Assembly: GCA_025937665.1 (NCBI GenBank)
Contig: JAICQW010000063.1
Location: 1-9,351, forward strand
DNA: 9,351 nucleotides
Reading direction: 5' to 3'
Source: Nitrososphaeraceae archaeon
GTDB taxonomy: Archaea > Thermoproteota > Nitrososphaeria > Nitrososphaerales > Nitrososphaeraceae
Made by a program: the position numbers and the translations under genes. The notes below the pieces were generated by a model. The model was not told the origin of the DNA. It made no database searches and saw nothing but the letters and a program-made list of their open reading frames with translations. Below are positions 6,220 to 9,351 of this stretch, piece by piece; within the stretch, counting starts at the first letter, position 1, and every line of letters starts with the position of its first letter.

Positions 6220-6978
6220 TTGGAAACTATTTTCATAACTGGGACAGCAGGGTCTGGAAAATCGCATCTGACATCCAAAATTGTTCAGTGGTATAAAGAT
6301 AATAGCTTTTATCCAGTCTCATTGAATCTAGATCCAGGGGTTATCTCATTACCTTATGAACCTGATGTTGATGTGAGAAATTATATCGACGTAGACAATA
6401 TAATGTCTGAGCATGGTTTGGGACCAAATGGCGCGCTCATTATGGCTGCAGATATGATAGCTACAAAATTAGACGAAATACAAGAGGAAGTTTATAATCT
6501 GAATCCAGATTTTGTGATAGTAGATACCCCTGGTCAAATAGAACTTTTCATTTTTAGAGCAAGTGGACCCTATTTTGTTTCAAATTTTCAATCCGATAAT
6601 AAAATAAACATATTTACCTTCGACGGGATTCTCGCGTCAACTTCACCAATCAATTTCGTTTCTATTGCGCTATTAGCAACATCTGTAAGACTTCGATTGA
6701 ATATTTCACAGATAGATGTGATGACAAAAAGAGATTTGGTAATTGATAAGCTACAAGACATAATTAGATGGTCCTCTAGATCCTCTCTGGAAGATTCACT
6801 CCATAAGGAAAAGAATGTTGAGCATTCAATCTTGAGTAAGGATCTTTTACAGGCTCTTTACAAGAATAAACTAATGCAAAACCCAATTCTTATTTCAAGT
6901 TTAACAATGAGTGGAATGGTAAATCTTACTGCGGCTCTTTCAAGGGTACTAAACTTTGGTGAAGAAAAAGGAGATTAG
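6220..6978 (+). CDS. GPN-loop GTPase (XAB1/Gpn family)
   Basis: Homodimeric GTPase of the GPN-loop family, SIMIBI class. Archaeal members hydrolyse GTP; eukaryotic relatives help assemble RNA polymerase II, while the archaeal role is not settled. The 252 residues show Walker A GTAGSGKS (8-15), NLDPG (36-40), the diagnostic Gly-Pro-Asn (68-70, in GLGPNGA), switch II DTPGQIELF (102-110) and a TKRD guanine-specificity motif (169-172). All motifs of an active enzyme are present. Between the in-frame TAA at 6190-6192 and the P-loop there is no ATG or GTG, so TTG 6220 must serve as start; it places the first beta strand immediately after the initiator. The stop is eight bases from the homoserine kinase ATG, so the two are very likely one transcript. 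The C-terminus (EEKGD) is short and charged. Confidence 0.93.
   Translation: METIFITGTAGSGKSHLTSKIVQWYKDNSFYPVSLNLDPGVISLPYEPDVDVRNYIDVDNIMSEHGLGPNGALIMAADMIATKLDEIQEEVYNLNPDFVIVDTPGQIELFIFRASGPYFVSNFQSDNKINIFTFDGILASTSPINFVSIALLATSVRLRLNISQIDVMTKRDLVIDKLQDIIRWSSRSSLEDSLHKEKNVEHSILSKDLLQALYKNKLMQNPILISSLTMSGMVNLTAALSRVLNFGEEKGD
6968..6975 (+). promoter_or_regulatory. Shine-Dalgarno-like site for homoserine kinase
   Basis: AAGGAGAT sits inside the last codons of the GPN GTPase gene, 11 bases before ATG 6987. It marks internal, leadered initiation in this operon, in contrast to the leaderless upstream gene. Confidence 0.55.
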
Positions 6979-6986
6979 AATCAGGA

Positions 6987-7943
6987 ATGAAAGAAACTTT
7001 GGATTTTTGTAAAGCAAAGGCACCATCATCAACGGCCAACTTAGGCCCGGGGTTTGATGTCTTCGGATTAGGACTCGATCTTTTCTATGATACTGTATCA
7101 ATCAGCAAATTAACAACAAAGAATGGAAAAATAAGAATCACACTAGAAAATATTTATAGTAAAATACCTTCTCTGGCCGAGGAAAATACGGCAAGTTTAT
7201 CAGTATTGAAAATAGCTGAAAAATACAAAATCAAAAATGACCTTGACATAAAAATTGTCAAAGGTGTTCCGATAGGACTGGGATTGGGAAGTAGTGCCGC
7301 TTCCAGTGCAGCTGCCGTTACTGCATTCAACGAACTTTTTCGATGTAAATTGACTGATAATGAATTATTGGATTTTGCTGCTGAAGGCGAAGTCGGCAGC
7401 GCTGGTGTAAAACATTACGACAATGTTGTTGCTTCATTGTTCGGAGGATTCGTAATAGTAAGAACATTTCCCACAATTCAGTTTAGTCAAATAAATACCC
7501 CAAAAGATTTGATACTCGTAGTTTGTGTTCCTAAAATGGTAACTCCGGATAAAAAAACAAAACTAGCGAGAAGTGTTATACCAAAAACAATAGCGTTTGA
7601 AGATCATACAAGAAATCTGTCCAATGCATGTATGATGGTAAGCGGCTTTCAATATGGAGATACAAAGCTTCTAGCAAGTGGTATCAATGATACTATAGTG
7701 GAACCTGCCAGAAAGAGCCTTATTCCAGGTTACGATAAAATAAAATCAGATGCATTACACTCTGGCGCACTGGCAGTGACAATAAGCGGTGCAGGACCGT
7801 CAATGATTGCCTTCACGAACTCGTCCAAAGATGCCCGAAAGATTGGCAAGTCGATGGAGACAGCATTTGCTTATTCTAAAATAGAGAGTAAGGCTTATGT
7901 CTGTGGTGTAAGTGGAGGAGCTAAAGTCATTTCGAAATATTGA
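6987..7943 (+). CDS. thrB: Homoserine kinase (GHMP kinase family)
   Basis: Phosphorylates L-homoserine with ATP to O-phosphohomoserine, the step before threonine synthase. The 318-residue length is normal for ThrB. The three GHMP motifs are intact: motif 1 KAPSSTANLGPGFDVFGLGL (11-30), which has the homoserine-kinase-type N-terminus; motif 2, the phosphate-binding loop PIGLGLGSSAASSAAA (95-110); and motif 3 SGAGPS (267-272). EGEVGSAGVKHYDNVVASLFGG (133-154) matches the ThrB segment with its conserved H-x-DN, and ISGAGPSMIAF lies where homoserine kinases have theirs. Mevalonate-type kinases fit motif 1 less well. ATG 6987 is supported by the upstream AAGGAGAT. It is second in an operon after the GPN GTPase, with no obvious metabolic link; no other threonine gene is in the window. 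Confidence 0.93.
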   Translation: MKETLDFCKAKAPSSTANLGPGFDVFGLGLDLFYDTVSISKLTTKNGKIRITLENIYSKIPSLAEENTASLSVLKIAEKYKIKNDLDIKIVKGVPIGLGLGSSAASSAAAVTAFNELFRCKLTDNELLDFAAEGEVGSAGVKHYDNVVASLFGGFVIVRTFPTIQFSQINTPKDLILVVCVPKMVTPDKKTKLARSVIPKTIAFEDHTRNLSNACMMVSGFQYGDTKLLASGINDTIVEPARKSLIPGYDKIKSDALHSGALAVTISGAGPSMIAFTNSSKDARKIGKSMETAFAYSKIESKAYVCGVSGGAKVISKY

Positions 7944-7979
7944 TTTTAAATAATTGGAAAATAAGTGATGTCATTTTTT
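7944..7979. terminator. Shared convergent 3'-end region with T/A tracts
   Basis: Only 27 bp separate the homoserine kinase stop from the hydratase stop. A T6 tract at 7974-7979 could end plus-strand transcription, although it lies within the last codons of the opposite gene. The minus strand reads TTATTTTCC and TTATTTAAAA just past the hydratase stop. No stable hairpin is seen, in line with U-tract termination in archaea. Confidence 0.35.
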
Positions 7980-8831
7980 GCTCTTGTTGAGGAAGTCGGA
8001 CATCATCTTTTTTCTGTCTTCGTGTGCAAAGCACAAGGACCATCCGTAGATTTCCAGCCTGAGCCCTGTTTCGAGATCTGCGTCCATACCTCTGTTTACT
8101 AACATTTTGCTCACCTTTACAGCGTTGAAACTATTCTTTGCAATCTGTTTGCCCATTGCAATACACTCATTCATCAGCTTATTGTTAAGTAACTTTGCTA
8201 TCTGATTGTTCCTTTCCTTTTGCTTCTCCTTATCGTCAGCGGCAACTTCAGGTGGTAAACTATCATCTGGAGTCAAGCTAATCACATTATTTACCAAACC
8301 CAATTGAAATGCTTCTTCTGCAGGTATCATCTTTCCAGTAAAAACTAATTCCTTAGCTTTTGCAGGTCCAACCAATCTCATCAACCTTTGTGTTCCTCCC
8401 CATCCAGGAGGAATTCCTATTGTTACTTCAGGTTGGCCCAGTTTTGCGTTACTGGAGGCTATTCTAATATCGCAAACCATAGCCAATTCGCATCCTCCTC
8501 CCAGTGCATATCCGTTAATTGCTCCTAGCACTGGCTTTTCGATACGCTCAATTTTATTCAAGACAGATTGTGCTGAGGAAGCATACTTTTCCGCAGTTAT
8601 TGGATCTATATCGACCATGTATGAAATATCTGCGCCGGCGCAAAATGATTTTTCGCCAGCTCCTGTTATTATGATAACCTTGATACTTTCATCCGCACCT
8701 ACGTTGTCAATTGTTTGTGAAAGCTCTGATATGACATCAATATTCATCGCGTTGAGAGCTTCGGGTCTGTTGATTCGAAGTATAGCAATTTCTCCTTGAG
8801 ATTCAAGTTGAATATATTTCATATTAGACAT
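7971..8831 (-). CDS. Enoyl-CoA hydratase family protein, probable crotonyl-CoA hydratase
   Basis: Crotonase-fold enzyme adding water to trans-2-enoyl-CoA. In ammonia-oxidising archaea a homologue acts as crotonyl-CoA hydratase, and also on 3-hydroxypropionyl-CoA, in the 3-hydroxypropionate/4-hydroxybutyrate cycle; that assignment here is inference. With start 8831 there are 286 residues. Seen: INRPEALNAMN (20-30), oxyanion-hole segment CAGADIS (64-70), GYALGGGCELAMVCD (107-121) with the first catalytic Glu115, and GQPEVTIGIPPGWGG (132-146) with the second catalytic Glu135. Both glutamates are present, so a true hydratase is likely. A charged insert (about 186-210, DDSLPPEVAADDKEKQKERN) is longer than in typical members. 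Candidate starts are ATG 8852, 8831 and 8822. The GATTTAAT box next to 8852 lies 23-32 bp before 8831, making 8831 a natural leaderless start. Confidence 0.92.
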   Translation of the reverse strand: MSNMKYIQLESQGEIAILRINRPEALNAMNIDVISELSQTIDNVGADESIKVIIITGAGEKSFCAGADISYMVDIDPITAEKYASSAQSVLNKIERIEKPVLGAINGYALGGGCELAMVCDIRIASSNAKLGQPEVTIGIPPGWGGTQRLMRLVGPAKAKELVFTGKMIPAEEAFQLGLVNNVISLTPDDSLPPEVAADDKEKQKERNNQIAKLLNNKLMNECIAMGKQIAKNSFNAVKVSKMLVNRGMDADLETGLRLEIYGWSLCFAHEDRKKMMSDFLNKSKK

Positions 8832-8853
8832 TGAGAAAAGTGGAAACTGCATT

Positions 8854-8862
8854 CAATTAAAT
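8854..8862 (-). promoter_or_regulatory. TATA box for the enoyl-CoA hydratase gene
   Basis: On the minus strand ATTTAATTG lies 23-31 bp before the ATG at 8831. It is too close to the ATG at 8852 to drive a transcript that includes it, so it supports initiation at 8831 (or 8822 with a nine-base leader). Confidence 0.45.
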
Positions 8863-8915
8863 CTTGTTCTGAAAAAGTCCGAAAATTCAAAAGTTACAAG
8901 ATATCAAATTATACT

Positions 8916-8936
8916 GAAACTAAAATAAAGAGAAAT
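8916..8936 (-). terminator. T-rich 3' tract after the radical SAM gene
   Basis: Reading on the minus strand about 17 bases after the stop codon at 8953, the sequence becomes T-rich (ATTTCTCTTTATTTTAGTTT). That fits archaeal U-tract termination and separates this gene from the hydratase promoter. Confidence 0.35.
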
Positions 8937-8952
8937 GGACTGCGAGAAAATA

Positions 8953-9351
8953 TCAGGCGCCGGCCATTCCGTTTCTCAGTTCAACGGCCTTGTGATCGTC
9001 ATTGTCATTGGCCATTGATTCGGCGGCTGCCTTGTGCATCTCAGACATTGCACATCCCATTTGTGCTTCAGGTTTACCTTTTCTCATGATACCTCGGTAC
9101 AAACCAGCTTCAAGGGTTTGTCCATGAGCTTTTTCCCATTCTTCAACAGGGATGCTGTATTTCTTTTGGATTCTATCTCTGTACCATTCTGGAATTACAT
9201 TAAATGCACAAAATGGAACAATTCTCAAGTCGGGTGTTAGATAGTGAATATCACATCTCTGGAGTCTCTCTAGATCTTCGTTATATTTGTCTTGGAAGTG
9301 CATCATTCCTAAGAATAGAGAACGAACATGCCATGAACCTACTGAGTCAAA
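8953..9351 (-). CDS. Radical SAM protein, tetraether lipid synthase (Tes)-like, C-terminal fragment
   Basis: The minus-strand frame is open to the right edge with no stop, so these 132 codons are the 3' part of a longer gene. The ATG at 9306 is internal, because FDSVGSWHVRSLFLG reads through before it. The fragment resembles the C-terminal part of the Tes family of radical SAM proteins: MHFQDKYNEDLERLQRC (17-33), then IHYLTPDLRIVPFCAFN (35-51), the 'C-x-IHY-x-TPD...PFC-x-x-N' pattern I recall from those proteins. Tes joins archaeal lipid tails to make macrocyclic or tetraether membrane lipids. Cysteines at fragment residues 33, 48 and 100 could ligate an additional Fe-S cluster. The catalytic CxxxCxxC motif would lie outside the window. 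The last 30 residues are polar with an NDNDDH stretch. The radical SAM superfamily call is fairly likely; specific Tes activity versus a paralogue is open. Confidence 0.65.
   Translation of the reverse strand, partial: FDSVGSWHVRSLFLGMMHFQDKYNEDLERLQRCDIHYLTPDLRIVPFCAFNVIPEWYRDRIQKKYSIPVEEWEKAHGQTLEAGLYRGIMRKGKPEAQMGCAMSEMHKAAAESMANDNDDHKAVELRNGMAGA

Noticed and set aside
9034..9240. 68-codon plus-strand open frame
   Set aside because: Antisense to the conserved Tes-like C-terminus; cysteine- and serine-rich translation typical of a reverse-frame shadow.
8953..9306. Complete 117-residue small protein starting at ATG 9306
   Set aside because: The same frame stays open to the window edge and the upstream residues continue a family-like sequence (SLFLGMMHFQD), so this is the end of a longer gene.

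Overview
The window looks like a chromosomal segment of an ammonia-oxidising archaeon (Nitrososphaeria/Thaumarchaeota), most likely a low-GC soil-type lineage. The sequence evidence is an archaeal-type homoserine kinase, a GPN-loop GTPase, the C-terminus of a tetraether-lipid-synthase-like radical SAM protein, an enoyl-CoA hydratase of the kind used as crotonyl-CoA hydratase in thaumarchaeal CO2 fixation, TATA-type promoters close to start codons, and very tight gene packing. The lineage call rests on recognised protein families and was not checked by any search. No tRNA, rRNA, CRISPR array, insertion sequence or phage gene was seen.

Layout. 1-1109 (-): a family-5 solute-binding protein with a signal peptide, running off the left edge. 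A 78-bp divergent promoter region separates it from 1188-2252 (+), tentatively a RibD C-terminal/DHFR-fold protein. 2317-3459 (-): four CBS domains followed by a domain resembling hibernation-promoting factor (HPF/S30AE). This is the most interesting gene here: a possible adenylate-sensing ribosome-hibernation factor. After a very AT-rich gap of about 320 bp comes 3780-4241 (+), an unrecognised acidic small protein. 5092-6141 (-) and 4252-5046 (-) form a probable two-gene operon: an LPG-synthase/flippase-type membrane protein, then a short-chain dehydrogenase. A second 78-bp divergent region leads to a + strand operon, 6220-6978 GPN-loop GTPase then 6987-7943 homoserine kinase. On the right, both on the minus strand, are 7971-8831 enoyl-CoA hydratase and 8953-9351, the C-terminal end of a Tes-like radical SAM protein whose start lies outside the window.

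Regulation. Promoter-proximal genes mostly appear leaderless or nearly so, with a TATA-like element about 25-35 bp before the start, and five of them have TTG as the only plausible start. The two operon-internal genes instead have ATG preceded by a Shine-Dalgarno-like purine tract. Three convergent gene pairs end only 10, 27 and 64 bp apart.

Functional themes are housekeeping: nutrient uptake, threonine synthesis, carbon fixation or acyl-CoA metabolism, membrane-lipid chemistry and, possibly, ribosome hibernation. No defence system or mobile island is evident.
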